A stretch of DNA of 64,000 bases from CAZPCZ01 sp964585225 (GTDB lineage: Bacteria; Patescibacteriota; Patescibacteriia; JACPHY01): NCBI GenBank assembly GCA_964585225.1, contig CAZPCZ010000001.1, positions 1-64,000 of the forward strand, read 5' to 3'. Under the pieces are notes generated by a model. The model searched no databases and had not been told where the DNA came from. It worked only from the letters and a program-made list of their open reading frames with translations. The position numbers and the translations under genes were made by a program. This document shows positions 48,673-57,411 of this stretch, piece by piece (positions within the stretch are counted from its first letter, which is position 1; each line of letters starts with the position of its first letter).

Positions 48673-49842
48673 TCACGCGTGCGCTCGTGCGCGTACCGCC
48701 TCGACGGGCGCTGCGGCGAGGTCCTGACCGGCCATGTACCGGAACGCGAGTGGCCGCAGGTATTCCTCGTTGCCGCGGTACCACGCGATGGACCGGTCCA
48801 TCCCCTCCTCGAACCGAACGCGCGGTCGAAATCCGAGCGCACGGAGTTTTGAGGAATCGAGGAATTGATCCGGAATCTCGATGAAATTCGCGGGCTTCGC
48901 GCGGGTGACGGGTGCAATATCGCGCACGTTCCGACGGAGGAGGTCAATGATGGAGACCACGCTCCGAATGCTCTCGCACCGCGAGAGGGTGCGGAGCTCC
49001 TCAGGGATGTAGTTCCCGACGCTGAACGCCGGCCATCCGTACGTCGCGCGACCCGTCGCCGGCATGTGCGCATGCTCCGTCCCGTAGTACGCCGCAATGC
49101 GCTCCATGAGGAGGAGGTACGCGGCCACGATGTCGGACACATACATGAACTCCCGGAGCACGCGCTCGTTCCCGAGGTTGATGATTGGCGCTTGCCCCGC
49201 CAGCAGGCACATGATCGTCTTCGGGATGAGCCGAGAGAAGTTGAGGTCGCCCGGACCGTAGATGTTGCACGCGCGCGCGACGAGCACCGGCACCTTGAAC
49301 TGGTACGCGTACGTCTGCGCGAGCATGTCCCCGCACACCTTCGAGGCGGAGTACACATCGAGCCCGCGGAGTGCGTAGTCCTCGCGGTACGGGAGCCCCT
49401 CACGCGTGTCGTCCGCGTGGTCTCCGTACGACTTATCTGATGAGACGACGAGCACGCGCGGAACTTTGTTGATGCGCGCGACTTCGAGGATGTTCAGCGT
49501 CCCCATGACGTTGTTCTCGATGGTGGATACCGGCGAGTTCGCCGCATCGCTCACGATCGCAGATGCGGCGAGGTGGAAGATCGTGTCGATCTGGTGACGG
49601 TCGCACACGCGGCGGAGCGTATCGAAGTGGAGGAGATCACACATCTCCACGTCCGGGGACGGGAGCCCTGCGTCTGCAGCGGTCCGAATGAGGTCAAGCG
49701 TCCGCACCGGCCGTTGGTGCCGAACGGTCACGACGACCACCGCACCGCGCTGCTGGAGCGCCGTCACGAGGTGGGACGCAACGAATCCATCACCGCCAGT
49801 CACGAGGACGCGCTTACCAAACCAGGGGGAGGAATCATGCAT
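48673..49842 (-). CDS. SDR sugar dehydratase, CDP-glucose 4,6-dehydratase-like
   Basis: A 389-residue protein. VLVTGGDGFVASHLVTAL binds NAD; FHLAASAIVSDAANSPVST, VVSSDKSYGDHADD (catalytic Ser-Asp-Lys type) and the catalytic YSASKVCGDMLAQTY follow. NIYGPGDLNFSRLIPKTI is a block shared with RfbG. RfbG makes CDP-4-keto-6-deoxyglucose for 3,6-dideoxy sugars. No RfbF-like cytidylyltransferase or RfbH is seen here, so another NDP-sugar may be the substrate. The last 20 residues are Ala-rich and likely disordered. Start ATG at 49842 lies 16 bases after the GT2 gene stop. Confidence 0.87.
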   Translation of the reverse strand: MHDSSPWFGKRVLVTGGDGFVASHLVTALQQRGAVVVVTVRHQRPVRTLDLIRTAADAGLPSPDVEMCDLLHFDTLRRVCDRHQIDTIFHLAASAIVSDAANSPVSTIENNVMGTLNILEVARINKVPRVLVVSSDKSYGDHADDTREGLPYREDYALRGLDVYSASKVCGDMLAQTYAYQFKVPVLVARACNIYGPGDLNFSRLIPKTIMCLLAGQAPIINLGNERVLREFMYVSDIVAAYLLLMERIAAYYGTEHAHMPATGRATYGWPAFSVGNYIPEELRTLSRCESIRSVVSIIDLLRRNVRDIAPVTRAKPANFIEIPDQFLDSSKLRALGFRPRVRFEEGMDRSIAWYRGNEEYLRPLAFRYMAGQDLAAAPVEAVRARAHA

Positions 49843-49858
49843 AGATTCATGAACGAAA

Positions 49859-50554
49859 CTAGTTGTACTTCACCATGGCCCAGAGGAACTCGATGCCGTC
49901 CTTCACGCCGATTTTCTTCCCGTCCGCGTAGCTCCGTCCGACATACGAGATACCAACTTCGTAAAGCCGCAGTCGCTCTTTCGCGACCCGTGCGGTGATG
50001 TCGACTTCGATATCGAACCGCTCGGCAGAAAGGCGTGGGAGAATCCGCGCCATCGCATCCCTCGTGAACGCCTTGTAGCACGTCGCGACGTCGGTGAGCG
50101 CGAGGTTCGTCGTCACGTTTGCTGCCAGCGTGATGATGCGATTCACAAACGAGTGCCAGAACCGCACGACCGGCCGCGGGCGGTTCCCGAGGTACCGCGA
50201 TCCGTACACGACATCCGCCTTCCCCGCAACGAGCGGCGCAAGGAGGAGCGGATAGTCATGCGGGTCGTACTCGAGGTCCGCGTCCTGGACGACGAGGTAG
50301 TCGCCGGTCGCAGCCGCGAAGCCCGTCCGGAGCGCGGCGCCCTTCCCGCGATTCCGCTCGTGGAGGATCACGCGGAGGTCTGATCCCGTCATGGACTGGA
50401 GCACCTCGCGCGTCCCATCAGTCGAGCAGTCATCCACCACGATCATCTCCTTCCCGATACCCCCGAGGTCCACGGACCGCACGAGGTCGATGATCGAACG
50501 GATCGTCTTCGTCTCATTGTACACCGGAATGATAACGGAGAGCGTGGTGGGCAT
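49859..50554 (-). CDS. GT2 glycosyltransferase (dolichyl-phosphate-sugar-synthase-like)
   Basis: A 231-residue soluble GT-A enzyme. LSVIIPVYNETKTIRSII opens it, VVDDCSTDGT is the first acidic motif, ERNRGKGAALRTGFAAATG follows and VVQDADLEYDP is the DxD region. GSRYLGNRP and DVATCYKAFTRDAM complete the DPM1-like pattern. Close relatives transfer a sugar to polyprenyl phosphate. No membrane segments. A possible promoter (TTGCAG, 18 bases, TACGCT) overlaps the end of the deacetylase gene upstream; it would give an almost leaderless message. Confidence 0.92.
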   Translation of the reverse strand: MPTTLSVIIPVYNETKTIRSIIDLVRSVDLGGIGKEMIVVDDCSTDGTREVLQSMTGSDLRVILHERNRGKGAALRTGFAAATGDYLVVQDADLEYDPHDYPLLLAPLVAGKADVVYGSRYLGNRPRPVVRFWHSFVNRIITLAANVTTNLALTDVATCYKAFTRDAMARILPRLSAERFDIEVDITARVAKERLRLYEVGISYVGRSYADGKKIGVKDGIEFLWAMVKYN

Positions 50555-50578
50555 GTGCCCGCAGCGTAGCGTACGATC

Positions 50579-51400
50579 CTACCGCGCTGCAACCCCCGGG
50601 AAGTACTGCCCACAGAGCGCGATGTACTCGTGTGCCGGCACCACGAAGTAGTGCTCAGCGTACCGCGGTTCCTTCGTCCGGAGGGAACGACTGTTGAATG
50701 CGTTGAGACCGTGAATGTAGTGGACCCAGTCGCGGTGCGCCATCTCACTCTCCCACATGCGAACGAGCTGGAGCTTCTCCTCCATGACGTCCGTCACGTC
50801 CATGACGACGTTCAGGAGCACAGTCGAGTACACCTGGTACGCCCAGACCTCAGCGTCCGGTGCGGGCGCATCGTGGAAGGCGGACGCGAAGAGCTCGGCG
50901 ACACGCCGGTGATCCGGGTGATCATCCGCGAGGAACGGAAGGAAGATCGCGCCGGGCCGCTGCACCGCGATGGTGTGGCGCATGCGCTCGACGCTCTCCG
51001 TCCCGATGGGGATGCTGCGCGTCGGGTAGTGCCAGAACTCGACCGTCGCACCGAGCGCGGTAGCGACTCGGCGCGCTTCCCCCTCTCGGATATCGCCTCC
51101 CAATCCATCGCGTTCCCCAGACGTCACGTAGACCACGTGCACGGTCGCTCCGTTGCGCCGCGCGTGGAGGAGCGCGCCGCCGCAGCCGAACGTATCATCA
51201 TCCGGGTGCGGCGAGAAAACGAGGGTGCGCTCCGCCGTGGGGCCGCCGCGCACGAGGGGCGTACGCTGCCCCGAGAACCGCTGCGTCGAGAGGACGCTGC
51301 TGAGCGCATCGAGGTCGCGAATGCGCGTCCAGTCCTCCAGGAGGAATTGGTACGCGGCGCGAGAAGCACGCTGGGAGAAGAGGCGATGAAAGATTGACAC
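50579..51400 (-). CDS. PIG-L/LmbE family deacetylase
   Basis: A 273-residue protein. LVFSPHPDDDTFGCGGALL carries the zinc-binding PHPDD of the family (near residue 65), TSGERDGLGGDI follows, and FLPFLADDHPDHRRVAELF bears the second metal site. PIG-L enzymes remove N-acetyl groups from GlcNAc-type sugars. A free amine made this way could be the target of the N-formyltransferase next door, so the two genes may form a deacetylate-then-formylate pair (inference). The start is GTG at 51400, one base after the formyltransferase stop; no ATG fits. The longer open frame upstream overlaps that gene. Confidence 0.9.
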   Translation of the reverse strand: MSIFHRLFSQRASRAAYQFLLEDWTRIRDLDALSSVLSTQRFSGQRTPLVRGGPTAERTLVFSPHPDDDTFGCGGALLHARRNGATVHVVYVTSGERDGLGGDIREGEARRVATALGATVEFWHYPTRSIPIGTESVERMRHTIAVQRPGAIFLPFLADDHPDHRRVAELFASAFHDAPAPDAEVWAYQVYSTVLLNVVMDVTDVMEEKLQLVRMWESEMAHRDWVHYIHGLNAFNSRSLRTKEPRYAEHYFVVPAHEYIALCGQYFPGVAAR

Positions 51401-51401
51401 A

Positions 51402-52412
51402 CTACGTATCGAGCCGATCGCCAGGACGCATGCGGAGCGACCGGACCATGCGCCTAGCAGGAATAATACGACCTCGAGATACGCACGCGATGATGCGGAA
51501 TGCACCGTCACCGCACGCAACGACGGGACACCCCGCATCATCAATGGTGAGCACGGTCCCGGGCGCCACGGGATGTCGCGCTACGGATACCGCTTCGCCA
51601 TCCCACACGATGAGGGCATGGCCACGACACGAAGTGATGCCGCCGCTCTTCGGACGAATCGCGTAGCAGGTGCGACGAATGCTCGCTCCTGTGTCGGTCC
51701 ACGCGATGTGCTGGTGCGCACCGTGGTAAGGCGGATCGTATGTTGACGCATGCTCTTCCTGCGGGATCCCGCGCAGCACACCGACACGCGCCGCAGCGAG
51801 TACACGATCTGCCGTCGCAATGACCGCGCGGATGACCTGAATCTCCACATCGCCCCACGTTGCGTCTGCTGCAACTGTAACGCGCTCTCGCGTCAGGATA
51901 TCTCCTGCATCGAACGCCGCGGTGACGAGGTGCGCGGTCACGCCGGTTTCCCGTTCTCCCAGCCGCACGACCCAGCGATTAGGCGTGCCGCCGCGATGTT
52001 TTGGGAGGAGCGCCGGATGGAGATTCACCATCCCGCGTACCGGTACTGCGATTACCGATGATGGAATCTTGCGATGGAACCCAGCAACGAACACGAGATC
52101 GGGCGCGCACGCGCGCAGCGTGCCTGCGCACGTTGGCATTCGGATGGTGTCCGCAGCGAGCACCGGAATATCGTGGGCACGCGCAATCGTCGCAGGTGAA
52201 TCGTAGGCGTCGAATGGATCGCTGCATGCCAGCGCACGGCCCCACCATGCGGCGCGGAGACGCTGCGCCACGCGGATCATCACCGGAGTGACGGAGTCGA
52301 ATCGCGTCACCACTGCACAAATCTTCTCCCCACGAGCAAGGAGATGCGTCAAGAGTGCAGATGCATATCCGCGATTCCCGAATACCGCGATGCGAAATGG
52401 TGCGGTGGTCAT
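51402..52412 (-). CDS. Formyltransferase, methionyl-tRNA formyltransferase-like, probably acting on an amino sugar
   Basis: A 336-residue protein. RIAVFGNRGYASALLTHLL opens the fold, FVAGFHRKIPSSVI lies mid-domain, and NLHPALLPKHRGG holds catalytic Asn and His with the Asp in FDAGDIL. A C-terminal part (about 210-330) resembles the FMT_C domain. The fold uses 10-formyl-tetrahydrofolate. True Fmt usually sits next to def; this gene sits between a PIG-L deacetylase and a FemAB-like gene in a glycan cluster, which favours an amino-sugar substrate (as ArnA, VioF or WlaRD). ATG at 52412 overlaps the FemAB-like stop (ATGA). Confidence 0.85.
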   Translation of the reverse strand: MTTAPFRIAVFGNRGYASALLTHLLARGEKICAVVTRFDSVTPVMIRVAQRLRAAWWGRALACSDPFDAYDSPATIARAHDIPVLAADTIRMPTCAGTLRACAPDLVFVAGFHRKIPSSVIAVPVRGMVNLHPALLPKHRGGTPNRWVVRLGERETGVTAHLVTAAFDAGDILTRERVTVAADATWGDVEIQVIRAVIATADRVLAAARVGVLRGIPQEEHASTYDPPYHGAHQHIAWTDTGASIRRTCYAIRPKSGGITSCRGHALIVWDGEAVSVARHPVAPGTVLTIDDAGCPVVACGDGAFRIIACVSRGRIIPARRMVRSLRMRPGDRLDT

Positions 52413-53440
52413 ACCAATCGCCCGCACTTCTTCACTGCCACGCCGAGCCGCGTGCTGAACGGGGCAGGGAGGATGCGCATGCCGATGCACGCCGCGCTCA
52501 TTGCCGCAGCATGCGCCCGCTGCGCAATCGAACGCTCCGGCGTCACGCTGCAGGCCATGGCGTAGTAGGTCATCGGTTCCGCAACGCCGCCGAAGTGCAC
52601 CTTTGATGCGTGGACGCTGCCGCTGACTGACGACTCACCCATATCGAGAAGCGGAATCCTGCGCGCGACGCATCGGCGGAGCGCTTCCCACATGAGGAGC
52701 TGCATCGGCGCGTACGCATCGCTCCCCGGGAGCGCCGCGGCAAACGGGTAGACTGCACGACGCGGCCCGACACAGAGGAACATACCCGCGATGATCGCGC
52801 CGTCGCGCTCCACAATGTGAAGCTCCGTGTCGTGCGGACGCGCGGCGAGCACCATCGCGAAGAACTCCCGGGAGTGAATCGGCACACCCTTCGCGAGCAT
52901 CCGCCGCGCGTAGCATCGATAGAACGCGTCAAGGTCTCCCGCGCGCCCCGCGCGCACCGTGCAGCCGGACCGCTCGGCGCGGCGAATCATGTTCCGCGTC
53001 TTGTTCCGCAGTGCGCTCCACATCTCCCCCCCCGAGGCCGCGATGGGCATCACGACGGTCTCCTTCTCTCGCGTCGCACCGGCAACCGCAAAATGCACCG
53101 GCCCGGACGTCACCAGTGCCGCAGGGATACGACGCGCGTCCGCCTCCGATCGCACCGCAGCGAGCAACGCCGCCGCAACCGCATCATCCATAGCAACGAG
53201 CCCGTACCGAAACGAGTAGAGCACGCCATCTCTGGCAACGTACGCCGGACAGCAACCGACGATCGCACCCGCGCGGTCGGTCGCGAGGAACCGTAACACC
53301 GGGATGCCATACACGGACGCGATGGCATCGCACCAACCAAAGGAAACAAGCGCTGGTACCGACGCATGCACGTCGGCAAACACATCCCACGCCGCGGCAT
53401 CCTCAGGCGCCGCGAGGCGAACGTCACACCGCGGGATCAC
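52409..53440 (-). CDS. FemAB/GNAT-type acyltransferase
   Basis: A 343-residue protein with two linked GNAT folds. The second has MWSALRNKTRNMIRRAERSG, a block shared by FemAB-related proteins of surface-glycan clusters, then FYRCYARRMLAKGVPIHSREFF and IAGMFLCVGPRRAVYPFAAA. Members add amino acids or acyl groups to cell-wall or glycan precursors. The start is GTG at 53440, overlapping the ABC-exporter stop (GTGA). An upstream GTG would lie inside the exporter gene. Acceptor and acyl donor are unknown. Confidence 0.85.
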   Translation of the reverse strand: MIPRCDVRLAAPEDAAAWDVFADVHASVPALVSFGWCDAIASVYGIPVLRFLATDRAGAIVGCCPAYVARDGVLYSFRYGLVAMDDAVAAALLAAVRSEADARRIPAALVTSGPVHFAVAGATREKETVVMPIAASGGEMWSALRNKTRNMIRRAERSGCTVRAGRAGDLDAFYRCYARRMLAKGVPIHSREFFAMVLAARPHDTELHIVERDGAIIAGMFLCVGPRRAVYPFAAALPGSDAYAPMQLLMWEALRRCVARRIPLLDMGESSVSGSVHASKVHFGGVAEPMTYYAMACSVTPERSIAQRAHAAAMSAACIGMRILPAPFSTRLGVAVKKCGRLV

Positions 53441-55221
53441 TGTGTGGAGAGCGTCTGGAGCGCGCACATGGAGTGGAATTTCGATGCCGTGTTCCCGGCG
53501 AGCACATCGAATGTTCCCTCCTCGACGACACGCCCCCCGTCAATGACGTACACGTAGTCAGCACGCCGGATGGTGGAGAGGCGATGGGCGATGAGCACGA
53601 TCGTCCGCTTCCCCGAGAGTCGCTCAATGTGCTGTCGGATGATCTCCTCGGATTCGGAATCGAGCGCGCTTGTCGCCTCGTCGAAAATGAGAATCTGCGG
53701 ATCGCGAAACAGCTCCCGCGCAATCGCGATGCGCTGGCGCTGGCCGACGGAGAGCGCGATACCGCGATCACCAACTGGCTCGGAAAATTGTCCGGGGAGC
53801 CGATCAATGAAATCGCACGACGCGTCGCGCGCGCGCCGACGGAGATCAGTGTCATTCGTCGCCGACCAGAACGCAATGTTCTGTGCAACCGTATCGTTGA
53901 ACATGACGATCTCCTGCGCGACGTACCCCACCATCGCGCGGAGCGAATCGCGATCGAGCACGCGGTAGTCGGTTTCGTCAATCGCAACGCGTCCCGCGGA
54001 GGGTATGAGGACGCCGGTGAGGATATCCACGATCGTGGACTTGCCGCCACCGGAGGGGCCAACGAGCGCGACGGTCCGCCGTGCCGGGAATCGGAGCGAA
54101 ACGCCCGCAAGCGCAGGACGGTCGCCGTACGAAAAATGGACGTCCTCAAAACAAATCTCGCGCGCAACCGTCTCCACGCGCACCGCGCCGCGCGGCTCCG
54201 GATGTGCCGCTGCGGCCGTGAGCGCATCCTGCACCGTCCGGAGCGAACCGCTGCATCCCACGAACTTCTGCCAACTCGACTGGAGGACCAGAATGCGCAT
54301 GAGCGTCCGGTAGAGGAGCAACGCGAGCACTGCAGTGGTGGCGAATGGATTTCCAATGAGCACGACGCTCCCGTAGAGGAGCGCGATGAGGACGAGGATG
54401 GCGAACGGCTCCGGCAGCGCCGCCATCGTCGCACCGACGACACCCATTCGGTACTGCGAATGCGTCATCCGTTCGATGATCGTCCGAAGTCGTTGCTCCA
54501 TCATTGGAAATCGCGCCGTCGCTTTCAGGTACTTGAAGTGTTGGAGGAATTCGATGAGCTGATCCTGAAATCGGACATTTTCTCCCGAGAATTGGATCGA
54601 GTGCACACCCGCGAGACCAACCCAATGTCGGAGGCCGACCATCGCAGCGATTCCGAATACCACCGCGATGCCGGTAATGCGTGGGTCGAGGAGAAATGAA
54701 CCGGCGAGGTACACCGCAATGTACACGATGCTCACGAGGAGGAGACAGGCGTACGAGAATGCGCTCAAGAACGTCCAGAGCTCCCGCGTGAGCACGTTCG
54801 TGAGCGATCCGGTCGTCGTCTGTAAGTAGAACTCGCGGTATTCCGACGACGTCCACCCGTGCATAAGGCGTCTCGCGAGCGAACGGTAGAGATCCCGCGT
54901 GATCCGTTGAATCGCAATCTGCTGGAGGACCGTGACCGAGAATTTCACGAGGAACACCACGGCGATCACGATGAGGAGTCGCGGGAGTGTTGTGAGTCGC
55001 AATGCGGTGAGCATCCCTCCGAACACCGACGGTGCGTGCCCAGCACCGCCCATTCCAACCGTGAGTTGCTCAAGCACGGGAAGGAACAATATGATCCCTA
55101 CACCCTCGAAGAGGCCCGCGACGAGCATGAGCGGCGGGAGGAGCAGGATCCTCCCCCTCGCGAGGCGCGCGAAGGTGCGTACGGACGTACGCAGGATGGC
55201 GAAGGGAGTATCGGTAGTCAT
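53437..55221 (-). CDS. ABC exporter, MsbA/PglK-like half transporter
   Basis: A 594-residue half transporter with fused domains. Six membrane segments fill about 1-330. The ATPase has Walker A GPSGGGKST (near 395), Q-loop GYVAQEIVMFNDTV, the signature LSVGQRQR (Val for the usual first Gly), Walker B ILIFDEATSALD and switch IAHRLST. It probably works as a homodimer, flipping a lipid-linked oligosaccharide across the membrane like PglK, or exporting a lipid. ATG at 55221 overlaps the capsule-like gene stop (ATGA), and it is placed among late glycan genes, which supports a flippase role. Confidence 0.93.
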   Translation of the reverse strand: MTTDTPFAILRTSVRTFARLARGRILLLPPLMLVAGLFEGVGIILFLPVLEQLTVGMGGAGHAPSVFGGMLTALRLTTLPRLLIVIAVVFLVKFSVTVLQQIAIQRITRDLYRSLARRLMHGWTSSEYREFYLQTTTGSLTNVLTRELWTFLSAFSYACLLLVSIVYIAVYLAGSFLLDPRITGIAVVFGIAAMVGLRHWVGLAGVHSIQFSGENVRFQDQLIEFLQHFKYLKATARFPMMEQRLRTIIERMTHSQYRMGVVGATMAALPEPFAILVLIALLYGSVVLIGNPFATTAVLALLLYRTLMRILVLQSSWQKFVGCSGSLRTVQDALTAAAAHPEPRGAVRVETVAREICFEDVHFSYGDRPALAGVSLRFPARRTVALVGPSGGGKSTIVDILTGVLIPSAGRVAIDETDYRVLDRDSLRAMVGYVAQEIVMFNDTVAQNIAFWSATNDTDLRRRARDASCDFIDRLPGQFSEPVGDRGIALSVGQRQRIAIARELFRDPQILIFDEATSALDSESEEIIRQHIERLSGKRTIVLIAHRLSTIRRADYVYVIDGGRVVEEGTFDVLAGNTASKFHSMCALQTLSTQ

Positions 55222-56816
55222 GCGTGGACACGGGTGAAGGAAGGCGCAGCCGCTGCCGGCACGCCGTCGCCCGATGGGTGCTCCACTCGCAGGGAGTCGA
55301 TGAGCGTGCGGTAGCACACCTCCACCTCCCGCGCGGTCGCGGGCACGCGCTGCTTCGATGCGTAATCGCTCCACGAGAAATCGAATCCCGTCTGCTTCAA
55401 TGCTGCGAGGAATCGGCGCCCATCACGCTGACGCTGTTCGCGTGCAACGGCGGTGTCGCCCGCGCAGAGTCGCGCGAGGAGTGGACGAAGTTCTAACCAT
55501 GACCGGACGACGTGCACGTGGGGGAGGAAGTTGTACAGGTTATGGAGACCAAATGAAATGACCGGTACGCCGAGTACGGCGGATTCGAGACCGAGCGTCC
55601 CCGTGATCACCGCGACCGCGCGTGCGCCGCGCGCCGTGTCGAGCGCGTACGCGTACGGCGAGAGCATGACGACGTTCGGGATGTCGAGGAGCGTCGCGTA
55701 GAAGTCGCGCGGGCGCCGGCCAACCGCAGCGAGGTGCTCCTTCACCACGAGCCGCACGCCCGCGGGGAGGTTCTTCGCGAGGAGCTCCACACACGCGAGC
55801 TGCTCGTTCATCTCCGGCGCCACCATGCCCATGGAGGACTCCGGCTCGACGTGGAGCGGGAAGAAGACGTACGGCTGCCGCTCGAGTTCGCGAGCATCCG
55901 CGAGCGGGAGCTGTGCCAGCTGCCGGAGATCGGCACGCGTACGGGCGAGGGACCGGAGCTGCTCCGTGAGTCGGTAGTTCCCCATCGTCACCACGCTCCG
56001 CGCGCGACGCGCCGCCATCTGCCGGATCTGTTGGAAGGACTTCTGGAGGAACACTGGGAACGATATTTGTCGCGCAAACGTCCGGTAGTACGCGTCCGTG
56101 AACGGAAGGCGACGCATCGCGGCGAGCTCTGCATCAGGAACGATTACCTTTGCTTCAGCGTCAGTGAGCGCAGCGTAGCGGTTCTGCACCGCTGGTACCG
56201 AATAGTACTCATCGATGCACCACGCATGGTACGCCTGGTAGTACAGGAGGAGGAGCGCGCGCATCGGGATCTTCCGATGCTGTGCGATGACCGAGCAGAG
56301 CTTGCCGAGGATGCCGCTCGTGTTCCCGATGACGAGTGACGGCTGCACGCGGTCGAAGTACTCCTCCCAGAACCGCACGACGCCATTGAAGAGGTGGACG
56401 GATTTCGCGTACGTCGCCTGGTCACTGAGATGAGACCGCGGATGCCCTGGCCCAGCAGCGGCGAATCCGCGGCCGAGGTGACGATCCGTCTGGAGCACAT
56501 CGACGACGTACGTCCCGTAGTGCTCCTCGTACGCGCGTGCGATCGCGAATACCTGCACGTCATTCGGTGGTGTTCCGTACTCGCGGAAGAAGTGATTGGT
56601 GGTCGTGAATGAATCGACCACCGCATCTCCACCCTGCCGCTTCCAGAACGCAACGCTCGAGTCATTCGTCGTCACGAAATGAATCGCCGCCCCATGGCGA
56701 CGCTTGAGCTCCCGCGCGAGCGGTATCCAGAGCCACAGGTGGTTCGTGTACCCCCAGATGACGACGCTCCGCAGTTGTTCACCCCTTCCACTCCTCACGG
56801 AGGATGCCGTACTCAT
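55218..56816 (-). CDS. Capsule polysaccharide biosynthesis-like protein (KpsS/KpsC type), start uncertain
   Basis: A protein of about 515-530 residues. VVIWGYTNHLWLWIPLARE opens the fold; ERQPYVFFPLHVEPESSMG and VVKEHLAAVGRRPRDFYATL match the capsule-synthesis domain (PF05159-like), and AVITGTLGLESAVLGVPVISF its end. Members include the beta-Kdo transferases KpsC and KpsS. With NeuB and a cytidylyltransferase in the same cluster, a CMP-ulosonate transferase is plausible (inference). The first ATG in frame is 56816, which overlaps the GNAT gene by 38 bases. A CTG at 56774 has a much better ribosome site (AAGGGGTGA, 6 bases away) and gives a more normal N-terminus, so I suspect a non-standard start. 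Confidence 0.82.
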   Translation of the reverse strand: MSTASSVRSGRGEQLRSVVIWGYTNHLWLWIPLARELKRRHGAAIHFVTTNDSSVAFWKRQGGDAVVDSFTTTNHFFREYGTPPNDVQVFAIARAYEEHYGTYVVDVLQTDRHLGRGFAAAGPGHPRSHLSDQATYAKSVHLFNGVVRFWEEYFDRVQPSLVIGNTSGILGKLCSVIAQHRKIPMRALLLLYYQAYHAWCIDEYYSVPAVQNRYAALTDAEAKVIVPDAELAAMRRLPFTDAYYRTFARQISFPVFLQKSFQQIRQMAARRARSVVTMGNYRLTEQLRSLARTRADLRQLAQLPLADARELERQPYVFFPLHVEPESSMGMVAPEMNEQLACVELLAKNLPAGVRLVVKEHLAAVGRRPRDFYATLLDIPNVVMLSPYAYALDTARGARAVAVITGTLGLESAVLGVPVISFGLHNLYNFLPHVHVVRSWLELRPLLARLCAGDTAVAREQRQRDGRRFLAALKQTGFDFSWSDYASKQRVPATAREVEVCYRTLIDSLRVEHPSGDGVPAAAAPSFTRVHA

Positions 56817-57411
56817 ACATATCCACGTACTTCCCAAGCTTGTACATTGCCTTCCGCCGCACCCCCTCACGCTGCATCCCGAGCTTTCCCGCGAGCTTCT
56901 GCATCGCGATGTTCTCAGCGGATGTCCCGCAGTAGATACGGACGAGATTCAGTCGCTCGAAGGCGTACGCAATGACGAGCTGCCCGGCCTCGAACCCGAA
57001 CCCCTTCCCTCCGTGCTCGTGCCCAATGATGAACGCGATCTCCACGCTCCGCGCAATCCAATCAATCGCTTGGAGCGAAACGTTCCCCACGTGACGGTCG
57101 CTCTCCCGCTCAACGATCGCGAAGATGACGAGGTCGCCGCCCGCTTGTGCGCGCTCGAGGTACTCGCGCATCCGACGTTCCGTATTTGGGAACATCGCAT
57201 GGGAGTTGTACCGACACGTCTCCGGGTCATTGAACCACTGGAAGTACGAACCCGCGAGGTCACGCTCCTCAAGCCCGCGGAGGTAGATGCACTCACCAAT
57301 GAGGAACGGGCGGTGCATCGGGCGCGCATCGCTCCCCGAGACCGCCACCGCAGCCTGGGACGCACCGCCGTGCGGAGGAGTGAAAGGCATACGCAGGTTC
57401 ACGCGCGTCAT
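56779..57411 (-). CDS. GNAT acetyltransferase (RimJ/RimL-like)
   Basis: A 210-residue protein. The first 35 residues are not conserved-looking; the domain runs from FLIGECIYLRGLEERDL to the end, with YFQWFNDPETCRYN, the acetyl-CoA loop IGHEHGGKGFG (near 135) and YCGTSAENIAMQKLAGKLGM. In nonulosonic acid and amino-sugar pathways such enzymes (PseH, LegH, PglD-like roles) acetylate the amine made by a DegT-type aminotransferase, which is the gene directly upstream, linked by an ATGA overlap (57411/57408). ATG at 57411 is taken for that reason. Confidence 0.9.
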   Translation of the reverse strand: MTRVNLRMPFTPPHGGASQAAVAVSGSDARPMHRPFLIGECIYLRGLEERDLAGSYFQWFNDPETCRYNSHAMFPNTERRMREYLERAQAGGDLVIFAIVERESDRHVGNVSLQAIDWIARSVEIAFIIGHEHGGKGFGFEAGQLVIAYAFERLNLVRIYCGTSAENIAMQKLAGKLGMQREGVRRKAMYKLGKYVDMYEYGILREEWKG

